From an uncultured Prevotellaceae bacterium (lineage in GTDB: Bacteria; Bacteroidota; Bacteroidia; Bacteroidales; Bacteroidaceae): a stretch of DNA of 64,000 nucleotides. Below are positions 52,916 to 61,707 of the stretch, piece by piece. Position 1 is the stretch's first letter. Each line of letters opens with the position of its first letter. The translations under genes and the position numbers were made by a program. The stretch spans positions 186,001-250,000 of the forward strand of contig CAMVOK010000001.1 of the NCBI GenBank assembly GCA_947169115.1. The letters are read 5' to 3'. Below the pieces are notes generated by a model. That model was given only the letters and a program-made list of their open reading frames with translations. It was not told where the DNA came from and searched no databases.

Positions 52916-53824
52916 ATGATGAATTTTTTGCAAGCTACTCCCGCTGATACAGCGACAGTAGAGAAAACCGTTGAAGTTACAAAAGAAGCTGTAGAGAGTT
53001 TGGCTCGTGGCGATGTGAGTTATCTTACCCAATTTTTGCAGCAGGCACTGACGTTTTGTATAGATGCCGGTAAAACCATCCTGGTAGCCGTCATCATCTA
53101 CGTTGTGGGACGTTTTTTGGTGTCAATTATCAATAAGATACTGAGCAATGCTCTCGATCGTCGTAACCTCGATCCTTCCATCAAGACATTCCTGAAGTCC
53201 TTCGTCAACATCCTGCTTACGGTGCTTCTGATTATTGCCGTAGTCAGTGCCCTGGGTGTTAACACCACCTCGTTTGCTGCCTTGTTGGCCTCGTTTGGTG
53301 TGGCAGCAGGTATGGCTCTGAGTGGCAACCTTTCTAACTTTGCCGGTGGACTTATCATCCTGCTCTTGAAGCCTTTCAAAGTTGGCGACTATATCGAGGC
53401 ACAGGGATTCGCTGGAACAGTGGATGCTATTCTTATCTTCAATACTGTTCTGCGAACAGTCGATAACAAGGTTATCTATCTGCCCAATGGCGCTCTGAGT
53501 AGTGGTTCGATTACGAATTACAGCCAGCAGGCTCAACGTCGTGTTGACCTCGTGGTAAGTGTTGAGTATGGTCAGGATGTAGATAAGGTGAAACAACTCC
53601 TGCAGAGCATGTTCGGCCAGGATAGTCGCATTCTGAAAGACCCTGCTCCCTTCGTAGCTCTGAGCAAGTTGGGTGATAGCAGTGTTGACCTGACTGTACG
53701 TCTTTGGGTGAATGCTGCCGATTACTGGGATGTATTCTTCCAGACTCAGGAACGCATATATGCCGAGTTTAACAAACAAGGTATCTCGTTCCCCTTCCCG
53801 CAGATTACGGTTCATCAAGCCTAA
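52916..53824 (+). CDS. MscS-type mechanosensitive ion channel
   Basis: 302 residues. Three transmembrane segments (about residues 45-75, 90-112, 115-150). The pore helix GVAAGMALSGNLSNFAGGLIIL (in parts) near residue 135 has the Ala/Gly ridge of MscS TM3. The cytoplasmic beta domain starts KPFKVGDYIEAQGFAGTVDAI near 158, and the C-terminal alpha/beta domain ends FPFPQITVHQA. It releases solutes under hypo-osmotic shock. It has its own promoter; the ligase gene follows after 81 bp with another. Confidence 0.93.
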   Translation: MMNFLQATPADTATVEKTVEVTKEAVESLARGDVSYLTQFLQQALTFCIDAGKTILVAVIIYVVGRFLVSIINKILSNALDRRNLDPSIKTFLKSFVNILLTVLLIIAVVSALGVNTTSFAALLASFGVAAGMALSGNLSNFAGGLIILLLKPFKVGDYIEAQGFAGTVDAILIFNTVLRTVDNKVIYLPNGALSSGSITNYSQQAQRRVDLVVSVEYGQDVDKVKQLLQSMFGQDSRILKDPAPFVALSKLGDSSVDLTVRLWVNAADYWDVFFQTQERIYAEFNKQGISFPFPQITVHQA

Positions 53825-53872
53825 TATGTGCGATTAATGGGCTAAAAACTTGTTCTTTCCCTGTGTTTGTAT

Positions 53873-53880
53873 TAATTTTG
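53873..53880 (+). promoter_or_regulatory. -7 element upstream of the acyl-CoA ligase gene
   Basis: TAATTTTG, with CTTG 20 nt upstream (53849-53852). Confidence 0.45.
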
Positions 53881-53905
53881 TAAGGAACTAAAATATTATA
53901 AGATT

Positions 53906-55714
53906 ATGCTGAACGAAACTCCTCTTTGCCGTGTGGTTCATTCTCAAGCCCAAAAATATGGTGATCGTGTGGCTTTGCGCTACCGCGATTATGACTTAGG
54001 ACAGTGGCTCGATATTACGTGGAACGAGTTTTCGCATCGCGTGCATCTGGTTTCTAATGCCCTACTTGCTTTGGGTGTGGACGTGCAAGAGAATATTGCC
54101 ACCTTCTCACAGAACAAGCCAGAATGTCTGATGGTGGACTTTGGTGCTTACGGCATACGTGCCGTGACCATTCCTTTCTATGCCACCAGCAGCGAGACAC
54201 AGGTGAAGTATATGGTTTCGGATGCCAACATCCGTTATATCTTTGTTGGCGAGCAGTATCAGTATGATATCGCCTTACGTGTCATGCAGATAGGACCACA
54301 CGTCAAGAAACTGATTATTTTTGACAAAGCCGTACAGCGCAATCCACAGGACCAGACAAGTATATACTTCGATGAATTCCTTGCCATGGGCGAGGGAATG
54401 CCTCATCAGGAAGAGGTGGAGCGTCGTAGCGATGCCTTGCAGCCCGACGATATGGCCAACATTCTCTATACCAGTGGCACCACGGGCTTGTCGAAGGGCG
54501 TTATGCAGACCCATCGGCAATATGCCACAGCCTTCCGTGGTCATGTTCCAGCCTTGAACCTGTCCGACCAGGATGTCATACTTAACTTCCTGCCCTTTAC
54601 CCATATCTTCGAACGTGCATGGAGTTACCTGTGCATCTGCTATGGTTGCACGCTATGTGTGAATCTCCATCCTCAGGATGTCTTGCAGTCCATGCTTGAG
54701 GTGCATCCTACTTGCATGTCTGCCGTTCCACGTTTCTGGGAGAAGGTATATGCCGGTGTGCAGGAGAAGATACGGCAAAGCAGTGCCGTGCAGCGTACTT
54801 TGATGTTGGATGCCTTGCGGGTAGGTAAGGAATACAACGTGAAGTATCGCATGCGTGGACTTGTGCCTCCTATGTCGTTGAAGATGAAGTACAAGTTCTA
54901 TGAGAAGACCATTATTGCTCTCCTCCTGAAGAATCTGGGACTGGAACGTCAGAACTTCTTCCCCACGGCCGGAGCTGCCGTACCTGTGGAGGTTGAGGAG
55001 TTTGTTCATGCCTGTGGCATAGGCATGATTGTCGGTTACGGACTGACGGAATCCACGGCTACCGTTTCCTGCGACCGTTGGAACCAGACCATCTCTTTAG
55101 GCTCTGTTGGTCGCATATTGGATGGCGTCACCGTGAAGATTGGCGAGAACAACGAAATTCTTTTGAAGGGCGAAACCATTACCAAGGGCTACTATCGCAA
55201 GGCTGAGGTAACGGCCAATGCCATAGATGCCGAAGGATGGTTCCATACGGGCGATGCTGGTTACATGAAAGACGGTGAACTCTTCCTGACCGATCGTATC
55301 AAGGACCTCTTCAAGACCAGCAACGGCAAGTACATTGCTCCGCAGATGATAGAGACAAAACTCGTGGTTGACCGTTACATCGACCAGATTGTCATCGTTG
55401 CCGACCAGCACAAGTTTGTTTCGGCACTTGTCATCCCCGACTATGCCATTCTGGAGCAGTGGGCCAAGAAGCATAACATCGCTTTCAGTAACCGTGCCGA
55501 CCTGTGTGCCAATTCCGAAGTCATAGACTTTGTGATGGAGCGCATCGAGACCTTGCAACAGGAGTTTGCCCATTACGAACAGGTGAAGCGCATAACCTTG
55601 CTGTCTGAACCCTTCAGCATGGAAAAAGGCGAACTGACAAATACCCTAAAGGTAAAGCGTCCTGTAGTCTATCAGAACTATAAGGCAGAAATTGAGAAAA
55701 TGTATGAAGAATAG
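53906..55714 (+). CDS. Long-chain fatty acid--CoA ligase (AMP-forming)
   Basis: 602 residues of the ANL adenylating superfamily. The P-loop-like motif YTSGTTGLSKGVMQTH is near residue 190, the A4-A5 region VGYGLTESTATVSCD near 375, WFHTGDAGYMKDGELFLTDRIKDLFKTSNGK (in parts) near 445, with the catalytic Lys in the C-terminal subdomain (LTNTLKVKRPVV). Activates fatty acids to acyl-CoA for lipid synthesis or degradation. It resembles the FadD15/FAA group without an acyl-carrier domain. prfB follows. Confidence 0.9.
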   Translation: MLNETPLCRVVHSQAQKYGDRVALRYRDYDLGQWLDITWNEFSHRVHLVSNALLALGVDVQENIATFSQNKPECLMVDFGAYGIRAVTIPFYATSSETQVKYMVSDANIRYIFVGEQYQYDIALRVMQIGPHVKKLIIFDKAVQRNPQDQTSIYFDEFLAMGEGMPHQEEVERRSDALQPDDMANILYTSGTTGLSKGVMQTHRQYATAFRGHVPALNLSDQDVILNFLPFTHIFERAWSYLCICYGCTLCVNLHPQDVLQSMLEVHPTCMSAVPRFWEKVYAGVQEKIRQSSAVQRTLMLDALRVGKEYNVKYRMRGLVPPMSLKMKYKFYEKTIIALLLKNLGLERQNFFPTAGAAVPVEVEEFVHACGIGMIVGYGLTESTATVSCDRWNQTISLGSVGRILDGVTVKIGENNEILLKGETITKGYYRKAEVTANAIDAEGWFHTGDAGYMKDGELFLTDRIKDLFKTSNGKYIAPQMIETKLVVDRYIDQIVIVADQHKFVSALVIPDYAILEQWAKKHNIAFSNRADLCANSEVIDFVMERIETLQQEFAHYEQVKRITLLSEPFSMEKGELTNTLKVKRPVVYQNYKAEIEKMYEE

Positions 55715-55765
55715 TTTCTATAGTCACTATAGTCTATAGTCACTATAGTTCCTATAATTTTTTAA
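55714..55765. repeat. CTATAGTCACTATAGT repeat between the ligase and prfB
   Basis: Several overlapping copies of CTATAGT/ACTATAG, each locally palindromic, fill the spacer. Confidence 0.65.
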
Positions 55766-55772
55766 GAAATAG

Positions 55773-56885
55773 ATGATAACAATTGAACAGTTGAAAGAGG
55801 TGAGGGAGCGCACTGAGCAACTTCATCGCTACTTGAATATTGATGCAAAGAAAATCCAGTTAGAGGAGGAGCAGTTGCGTACGCAGGCTCCAGGCTTCTG
55901 GGACGACCAGAAGCGTGCCGAGGCCCAGATGAAACTCGTAAAGGGACTGGAGAAGTGGATAAAGGGATATGGTCAGGTGCAGTCGCTCTGCGACGAACTG
56001 GAACTTGCCTTCGAATATTACAAAGAAGAACTGGTGACTGAAACCGAGGTTGATGAACTATATAACCGTACAACCGAGGCTATTGAAAATCTGGAACTGA
56101 AGAACATGCTCCGTCGTGAGGAGGATGTCATGGATGCCGTCTTGAAGATTAATGCTGGTGCCGGTGGTACTGAAGCGCAGGATTGGGCTCAGATGCTGAT
56201 GCGTATGTATATGCGCTGGGCCGAGTCCAACGGCTATAAGTGTACGGTCAGCAATGTGCTGGACGGGGATGATGCTGGAATCAAAACTTGCACGCTGGAG
56301 ATTATGGGCGAGTTTGCCTATGGTTATCTGAAGAGTGAGAACGGTGTCCACCGTCTCGTTCGTGTGTCACCTTATAATGCACAGGGCAAACGCATGACTT
56401 CCTTTGCCTCAGTTTTCGTCACACCATTGGTTGATGATAGCATTGAGGTGAACATCGAGCAGGCTCGCATCTCGTGGGATACTTTCCGAAGCAGTGGCGC
56501 TGGTGGTCAGAACGTGAATAAGGTGGAGTCCGGTGTACGTCTGCGCTACCAGTATAAAGACCCCTATACGGGCGAGGAAGAAGAAATCCTGATTGAAAAT
56601 ACCGAAACCCGCGACCAGCCCAAGAACAAGGAAAATGCCTTGCGTCTGTTGCGTTCCATGCTTTATGATAAGGAACTGCAACATCGTATGCAAGAACAGG
56701 CCAAGGTTGAGGCTGGAAAGAAGAAGATAGAGTGGGGCAGTCAGATTCGCAGCTATGTGTTTGACGACCGCCGTGTCAAGGATCACCGCACCAACTATCA
56801 GACTAGTGATGTGGGCGGTGTGATGGACGGCAAGATAGACGCTTTCATCAAGGCCTACCTTATGGAGTTTGGGGCTGAAGAGTAG
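55773..56885 (+). CDS. prfB: Peptide chain release factor 2, without programmed frameshift
   Basis: Releases nascent peptides at UGA and UAA. 370 residues: N-terminal helical domain, the tripeptide anticodon region VTPLVDDSIEVNIEQ, and GAGGQNVNKVESGVRL near residue 245 with the catalytic GGQ. Many bacteria control prfB by a +1 frameshift at CUUUGA near codon 25. Here the equivalent HRYLNIDAKK is read straight through TAC TTG AAT, with no in-frame UGA and no upstream Shine-Dalgarno-like sequence, so this autoregulation is absent. Confidence 0.96.
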   Translation: MITIEQLKEVRERTEQLHRYLNIDAKKIQLEEEQLRTQAPGFWDDQKRAEAQMKLVKGLEKWIKGYGQVQSLCDELELAFEYYKEELVTETEVDELYNRTTEAIENLELKNMLRREEDVMDAVLKINAGAGGTEAQDWAQMLMRMYMRWAESNGYKCTVSNVLDGDDAGIKTCTLEIMGEFAYGYLKSENGVHRLVRVSPYNAQGKRMTSFASVFVTPLVDDSIEVNIEQARISWDTFRSSGAGGQNVNKVESGVRLRYQYKDPYTGEEEEILIENTETRDQPKNKENALRLLRSMLYDKELQHRMQEQAKVEAGKKKIEWGSQIRSYVFDDRRVKDHRTNYQTSDVGGVMDGKIDAFIKAYLMEFGAEE

Positions 56886-57008
56886 ATTCATTGAGCATTG
56901 AGCATTGAACATTGAGCATTGAGCGGGAGCAGACTCGAAACGGAGTTTCAACATTGATTATAGAACTTTGAATTTTGAACTTTGAACTTTGAACTAAAAA
57001 AAATAACT
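56886..57008. repeat. CATTGAG and TTTGAAC tandem repeats between prfB and the small ORF
   Basis: Five or so CATTGAGCATTGA units are followed by four ACTTTGAA-type units. Spacer microsatellites ending just before the 48-codon gene. Confidence 0.75.
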
Positions 57009-57155
57009 ATGAGCATTAAAAAGGAAAACCGCATGAAGAAGGCTGCAAAGCATGCAGCACAGGAAGAAGAACAGGCTCGCAGGGTGATTCGTGGAATCAT
57101 CATCGGCTTAGTCGTTTTGGGTGTAGTCTTGGTTGCACTTTTGTCTCTGATGTAA
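57009..57155 (+). CDS. Small single-pass membrane protein (48 residues)
   Basis: This frame is too short for the ORF track. It starts MSIKKENRMKKAAKHAAQEE, a basic amphipathic head of about 26 residues, and ends in one strongly hydrophobic helix (VIRGIIIGLVVLGVVLVALL). The GTG of the CYTH gene begins 4 nt after its stop codon. Small membrane proteins of this form occur in Bacteroidales genomes, but no function is known. The tight spacing to the next gene supports it as a real gene. Confidence 0.7.
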   Translation: MSIKKENRMKKAAKHAAQEEEQARRVIRGIIIGLVVLGVVLVALLSLM

Positions 57156-57159
57156 GCCT

Positions 57160-57636
57160 GTGGCACAGGAAATAGAACGTAAGTTCCTTGTCGAAGGCGA
57201 CTTCAAGTCGAAGTCATACGCCTGTAGTCATATTCAGCAGGGATATATCGGAACCAAGCCAGGTCGGACGGTACGTATTCGCATCCGTGACGAACGGGCA
57301 TACCTGACCATAAAGGGACCGGCTGGCAAGGCTGGCCTTTCGCGTTACGAGTTTGAAACAGAGATTTCCTTGGCCGATGCTCGCGACCTGTTGCTGTTGT
57401 GCGAACCCGGCATTATCGACAAACATCGCTATTTAGTGAAAAGTCCGGACGGGTTACATACATGGGAGGTCGATGAGTTTCACGGCGACAATGACGGACT
57501 GATTATGGCCGAGATAGAGTTGGGCAGTGAGGACGAATCGTTCGAAAAGCCCGATTTCATCGGTCGGGAGGTGACGGGTGACCGTCGTTACTACAACGGA
57601 CACCTTCGTGCTAACCCTTACAAATTTTGGGGATGA
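57160..57636 (+). CDS. CYTH domain (triphosphate tunnel metalloenzyme) protein
   Basis: 158 residues, with the signature EIERKFLV at the N-terminus and alternating charged strands (RTVRIRIRDERAYLTIKG, RYEFETEIS, HTWEVDEFHG, LIMAEIELG) that line the tunnel. These enzymes hydrolyse triphosphates such as PPPi or NTPs with Mg2+; some are adenylate cyclases. The start is a GTG placed directly behind the small membrane protein gene. Its last 26 nt overlap the 3' end of the VanZ-like gene on the other strand. Confidence 0.92.
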   Translation: MAQEIERKFLVEGDFKSKSYACSHIQQGYIGTKPGRTVRIRIRDERAYLTIKGPAGKAGLSRYEFETEISLADARDLLLLCEPGIIDKHRYLVKSPDGLHTWEVDEFHGDNDGLIMAEIELGSEDESFEKPDFIGREVTGDRRYYNGHLRANPYKFWG

Positions 57637-57997
57637 TAAAGTAGCCTATTATTAGGCCGATGCCTACCCCGATGTCGTTGGCAACAAAATCTAACCAGTC
57701 GCCTGAACGCGTAACCGTCAAATATTTCTGCATCAGTTCCAACGTTCCCCCCATAACGACTGGCAATACGATGGCTCCAAGAGCCACGTGTTGCCAGTCT
57801 ATTTTTGTGTGCTGTCGCCAATATTCCCACCAGATGACACTGCATGTGCCACCATACATGATAAAGTGAGCCCATTTGTCAAGCAGGTTGATGTTTTCCA
57901 GCTGGGGAATTTCTTTGAATGGAGCCAAAGAAAGAATGACGACCAACGCAATCGTCATGTGACTCAGTGGGTATCTTTTTAGGTAGGATGCTTTCAT
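57611..57997 (-). CDS. VanZ-like membrane protein
   Basis: 128 residues with four transmembrane helices. Matches the compact VanZ-like form: NINLLDKWAHFIMYGG near residue 35, then GGTLELMQKYL near 83 and the SGDWLDFVANDIGVGIG segment near 98. The function is unknown; in enterococci VanZ gives low-level teicoplanin resistance. I start at the ATG at 57997, placed behind the -7 element at 58015-58022; the track's longer start (58108) reads through the promoter. It converges with and overlaps the CYTH gene. Confidence 0.85.
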   Translation of the reverse strand: MKASYLKRYPLSHMTIALVVILSLAPFKEIPQLENINLLDKWAHFIMYGGTCSVIWWEYWRQHTKIDWQHVALGAIVLPVVMGGTLELMQKYLTVTRSGDWLDFVANDIGVGIGLIIGYFIIPKICKG

Positions 57998-58014
57998 AAT
58001 CAAAGATTTTGTTG

Positions 58015-58022
58015 CAAAAATA
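58015..58022 (-). promoter_or_regulatory. -7 element for the VanZ-like gene
   Basis: TATTTTTG on the minus strand, 18 bp upstream of its ATG. Confidence 0.5.
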
Positions 58023-58034
58023 CGAAAAAAATCG

Positions 58035-58042
58035 TACTTTTG
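58035..58042 (+). promoter_or_regulatory. -7 element for the Na+-dependent transporter operon
   Basis: TACTTTTG, 27 bp before the first transporter ATG; divergent from, and close to, the VanZ-like promoter. Confidence 0.5.
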
Positions 58043-58068
58043 CCTCTGCTTTTGTTGAAAATTCATAG

Positions 58069-59436
58069 ATGGTTTCTCATTCGAGCAACAACCGGGGTAA
58101 CTTCGCAACCCGATTGGGTGTAATCCTAGCCTCTGCGGGTTCTGCTGTAGGGTTAGGGAATATATGGCGTTTCCCGACCGAAGTGGGTAATAACGGTGGA
58201 GCCGCTTTCATACTGGTCTATTTTGGTTTTGTGCTTTTTCTTGCATTGCCCGTTATGGTATGTGAGTTCCTGATGGGTCGTGCTTCTCGTTCCAATACCG
58301 TAGGTGCCTGGAAGGTTCTTGCCCCGGGTTCTCCCCTTATTGTTGTTGGCTTTTTAGGCATTTTAGCCGGTGTGCTGATATTGTCTTTCTATTCCGTGGT
58401 TGCAGGTTGGACATTGGATTACACTGTCCTCTCCCTCACCTGTCAACTCATGGGCGAACAGGATTTTGCACAGGTGTTTCAGGCATTTGTCTCCAATCCA
58501 TGGAAACCCCTTGTCACCATGCTTCTTTTCCTGTTGGTCACCCACTGGATTGTGGTACGTGGCGTGGAACATGGCATTGAGAAGTATTCCAAACTGATGA
58601 TGCCTCTCTTGCTTCTCATTATTGTTGTGCTGGCCGTGTATGCTATGAGTATGCCTGGGGCTGAGGCTGGTCTCATGTTTCTGTTACGTCCCGATTTCTC
58701 TAAAGTTACTCCTGGGGTGGTGTTAAGTGCCATGGGACAGGCTCTTTTCTCACTTAGTGTGGGACTCGGATGTCTGACCACCTATGCATCGTATTTCAAC
58801 AAGGAGACCAAACTCATGTCGTCTGCCCTGAGTGTATGCCTGATAGATACCCTTGTAGCTGTAATGAGTGGTTTCATCATATTTCCTGCCGTTTTCTCGG
58901 TACAGGGCGTCGGCGTAGATGCCGGTCCTGGTTTGGTGTTTATCACCTTGCCTTACGTGTTCAACATGGCTTTCAGTGGAATGCCCTTGTTGGGCTATCT
59001 TTTTTCGGGACTGTTTTATCTGCTGCTCATTCTTGCAGCCCTCACGAGCAGCATATCCATGCACGAGATTTCCACCGCATTCCTTACGGACAACTATCGG
59101 ATGGAACGTCGGCGTGCTGCACGCATTGTTACAGGTGCCTGTTTGTTGTTGGGCATCGCCTGTTCGCTCTCCTTTGGGCCGTGGAAAGACTATACCCTCT
59201 ATGGGATGACAGTCTTTGATTGGTTCGACTTTGTGTCAGCCAAGTTCTGTATGCCCATCGGAGCCATGTTCATCTGCATTTTTGTGGGTTGGGTGATGCC
59301 TCATAGCGAGGTTCGGGCACAGCTCACCAACTGGGGTACCTTGCCCGTCCGTCTATATGGCATATTCCGTTTCTTGGCCCGTTGGGTGGCACCTTTGGGG
59401 GTGATGATAGTTTTTATTAACGAGTTATTGGCTTAA
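58069..59436 (+). CDS. Sodium-dependent transporter, NSS/SNF family (first of two)
   Basis: 455 residues with 11-12 transmembrane helices. The family's helix-1 sodium/substrate segment is LASAGSAVGLGNIWRFPTEVGNNGGAAF in parts, near residue 22. TFLSxxVGLG-type text, MGQALFSLSVGLGCLTTYASY (in parts) near 225, corresponds to helix 6, and LTSSISMHEISTAF near 325 to helix 8. It imports an amino acid or related solute with Na+. The second homologue follows 4 bp after the stop codon. Confidence 0.93.
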   Translation: MVSHSSNNRGNFATRLGVILASAGSAVGLGNIWRFPTEVGNNGGAAFILVYFGFVLFLALPVMVCEFLMGRASRSNTVGAWKVLAPGSPLIVVGFLGILAGVLILSFYSVVAGWTLDYTVLSLTCQLMGEQDFAQVFQAFVSNPWKPLVTMLLFLLVTHWIVVRGVEHGIEKYSKLMMPLLLLIIVVLAVYAMSMPGAEAGLMFLLRPDFSKVTPGVVLSAMGQALFSLSVGLGCLTTYASYFNKETKLMSSALSVCLIDTLVAVMSGFIIFPAVFSVQGVGVDAGPGLVFITLPYVFNMAFSGMPLLGYLFSGLFYLLLILAALTSSISMHEISTAFLTDNYRMERRRAARIVTGACLLLGIACSLSFGPWKDYTLYGMTVFDWFDFVSAKFCMPIGAMFICIFVGWVMPHSEVRAQLTNWGTLPVRLYGIFRFLARWVAPLGVMIVFINELLA

Positions 59437-59440
59437 TTGC

Positions 59441-60793
59441 ATGGCAAATAGAGGAAACTTTGGAAGTAAGATAGGTGTGGTACTTGCTGCTGCCGGTTCA
59501 GCTGTAGGTTTGGGCAATGTGTGGCGTTTCCCTACCGAGGTCGGCAACAATGGAGGTGCGGCGTTCATCCTCATTTATCTGGCATGTGTGATTTTCATAG
59601 GCATGCCAGTTATGATAAGTGAATTTGTCATCGGTCGCAGCACCCATGCCAATACCATTACCGCATTCCGCAAGCTGGCTCCTGGCAGTTGGTGGCGTAT
59701 CGGGGGCATTGAGGGTGTTTTCGTGGCTTTCTTCATATTCTGCTATTACATTGTGGTCTCGGGCTGGACGCTTCACTATACGGTGGCCTCTTTGACCAAT
59801 CATCTATCGGCCGACCAGGATTATAAAGCCTATTTCCAGAACTTTGTCGGTAGCACTTGGGAGCCCGTTGTCTATGCCGTGGTCTTTATGCTCATGGTTC
59901 ACTTTGTCATAGTACGTGGCGTGGAGCGGGGCATCGAAAAGGCATCGAAGTTAATGATGCCTATGCTTTTGCTCATTATTGCCGTTTTGGTGATATGCTC
60001 TTTCTCTATGAGTGGTTTCACGGATGGCGTGTCTTTCCTTTTGCGTCCCGATTTCTCCAAGGTTACTCCCTCCGTTGTGCTCAGTGCCGTAGGTCAGGCC
60101 TTCTACTCGCTCAGTCTGGCTATGGGTTGCCTTTGTACCTACGCCTCTTATTTCAGTCCTAACACCAATCTGATGAAGACCGCTTTCAGTGTGGGCATGA
60201 TAGATACCTGCATAGCCGTGCTCTGTGGGTTCATCATTTTTCCTGCCGTCTTCTCGGTGCCCGGCGTGGAGGCTAACGAAGGACCGGGGTTGGTATTCAT
60301 TACTCTTCCCCATGTCTTCAACATTGCTTTCCACAATGTACCCATCATTGGTTATGTTTTCTCTACGCTCTTCTATCTTCTGCTCATGCTTTCAGCCCTC
60401 ACCAGTGCCATCTCATTACACGAACCAGTCACGGCTTACATCCACGAGGAGTGGCATGTCAGTCGGCGTCGTGCAGCATGGATGGTAACCTTTGGCTGCA
60501 TTCTGTTGGGCATAGCCTGTTCGCTCTCCATGGGGATATGGAACGACTACCAAATTGCCGGGCTCTGCCTGTTCGACCTTTTCGACTTCATTTCGGCCAA
60601 GATTATCCTGCCCTTGGGCGGTATCATCATCTGTCTGTTTGTAGGATGGCGACTCGACCGTCAGTTGGTTTATGCCGAGGTTACCAACCATGGAAACCTT
60701 CGCATCCGTTTGTTCCGTCTTTACATTTTCTTGGTTCGCTGGGTAGCCCCCTTGGCTATCGGCATCATCTTTATCGACCAGTTGTTTAGATAG
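59441..60793 (+). CDS. Sodium-dependent transporter, NSS/SNF family (second of two)
   Basis: 450 residues, a close homologue of the preceding gene with the same helix-1 (GSAVGLGNVWRFPTEVGNNG), helix-6 (GQAFYSLSLAMGCLCTYASY) and helix-8 (LTSAISLHEPVTAY) segments. Differences cluster in helix 3 and the loop after helix 4, so substrate may differ. The two are 4 bp apart and must be co-transcribed; a tandem duplication followed by divergence is the simplest origin. The helix-hairpin-helix gene begins 8 bp after it. Confidence 0.93.
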   Translation: MANRGNFGSKIGVVLAAAGSAVGLGNVWRFPTEVGNNGGAAFILIYLACVIFIGMPVMISEFVIGRSTHANTITAFRKLAPGSWWRIGGIEGVFVAFFIFCYYIVVSGWTLHYTVASLTNHLSADQDYKAYFQNFVGSTWEPVVYAVVFMLMVHFVIVRGVERGIEKASKLMMPMLLLIIAVLVICSFSMSGFTDGVSFLLRPDFSKVTPSVVLSAVGQAFYSLSLAMGCLCTYASYFSPNTNLMKTAFSVGMIDTCIAVLCGFIIFPAVFSVPGVEANEGPGLVFITLPHVFNIAFHNVPIIGYVFSTLFYLLLMLSALTSAISLHEPVTAYIHEEWHVSRRRAAWMVTFGCILLGIACSLSMGIWNDYQIAGLCLFDLFDFISAKIILPLGGIIICLFVGWRLDRQLVYAEVTNHGNLRIRLFRLYIFLVRWVAPLAIGIIFIDQLFR

Positions 60794-60800
60794 CCGAGGC

Positions 60801-61697
60801 ATGGCATTCTTCGAATCTACGTCCAGCGAACGCAGGGGACTGATAATCCTTTCTGTGGCATTACTACTGATGCTTGCAGTTGGTATGCTGCATTATGCGT
60901 TCTTTCGGAGCGATGGGAGAGAGGGAAGTGATGGGAAAGATGGGATTGAAGGAAGACAGGGAAGCCCTCGTTACTATGCCGTACCAGAAAGGAAGGTTGA
61001 AACCTTCGACTTCGACCCCAATGAGGCTGATTCCACCACCTTGTTGCGTCTGGGTTTCTCACCGGCTCAGGTCCGTGGCATCTATCGCTACAGAGCCATG
61101 GGTGGACGTTATCACGAACCTGCCGATGTGCAACACATTCCGGGCATGACCAACGAACTGTGGGATAGACTTTCGTCCCACATCCGCATTGGTCGCAAAT
61201 ACCAGTATGTAAAACCTATGCCATATCGTCACGATGCGGGGCAGACAACAGAGGTCGCAGAAAGTTATAACCGAGACACCCTTCGCTTCCCTCTGAAGTT
61301 ACGTGAGGGACAGACCATTTCCCTCAACGATGCCGATACCACCTTGTTAAAGAAAATCCCGGGCATAGGTTCCTATTTTTCTCGTCGCATTGTCTATTAC
61401 CGTAAGCAGTTGGGCGGATTTTCCTCTGCCCGTCAGTTGCTGGAGATAGAGGGAATACCCGTTGATGTCGTTCGCTGGGTATCGGTTGACACGTCTCAGG
61501 TGCAGAAGATTGATGTCAACCACGCCACCAAGTCCGAACTCGTTCGTCATCCCTATTTGCATGTCTATCGTGCCGATGACATCTGGCAATATCGTCACAA
61601 CTTTGGTCCTCTCCGTTCCATCGACGACCTCCGTCAGTTACCCAATTTTACGGCCGAAGACATTGAACGTCTCCGTCCTTATCTGGAATTTAAGTAA
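60801..61697 (+). CDS. Helix-hairpin-helix protein, ComEA-like, membrane-anchored
   Basis: 298 residues. One N-terminal membrane helix (LIILSVALLLMLAVGMLHYAF) and a Gly/Asp/Arg-rich linker are followed by three helix-hairpin-helix units: FDPNEADSTTLLRLGFSPAQV (in parts, near residue 75), LNDADTTLLKKIPGIGSYFSRRIV (near 178), and IDVNHATKSELVRHPYLHVYRADDI (near 243). This type of repeat binds DNA non-specifically, as in ComEA, which takes up DNA. A competence role is possible but not shown; no other competence genes are nearby. Confidence 0.88.
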   Translation: MAFFESTSSERRGLIILSVALLLMLAVGMLHYAFFRSDGREGSDGKDGIEGRQGSPRYYAVPERKVETFDFDPNEADSTTLLRLGFSPAQVRGIYRYRAMGGRYHEPADVQHIPGMTNELWDRLSSHIRIGRKYQYVKPMPYRHDAGQTTEVAESYNRDTLRFPLKLREGQTISLNDADTTLLKKIPGIGSYFSRRIVYYRKQLGGFSSARQLLEIEGIPVDVVRWVSVDTSQVQKIDVNHATKSELVRHPYLHVYRADDIWQYRHNFGPLRSIDDLRQLPNFTAEDIERLRPYLEFK

Positions 61698-61707
61698 CCC
61701 ATCCCCA

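Noticed and set aside
57998-58108. Upstream extension of the VanZ-like ORF to 58108
   Set aside because: It crosses the -7 element and the divergent promoter of the transporter gene; the added residues are unlike the family.
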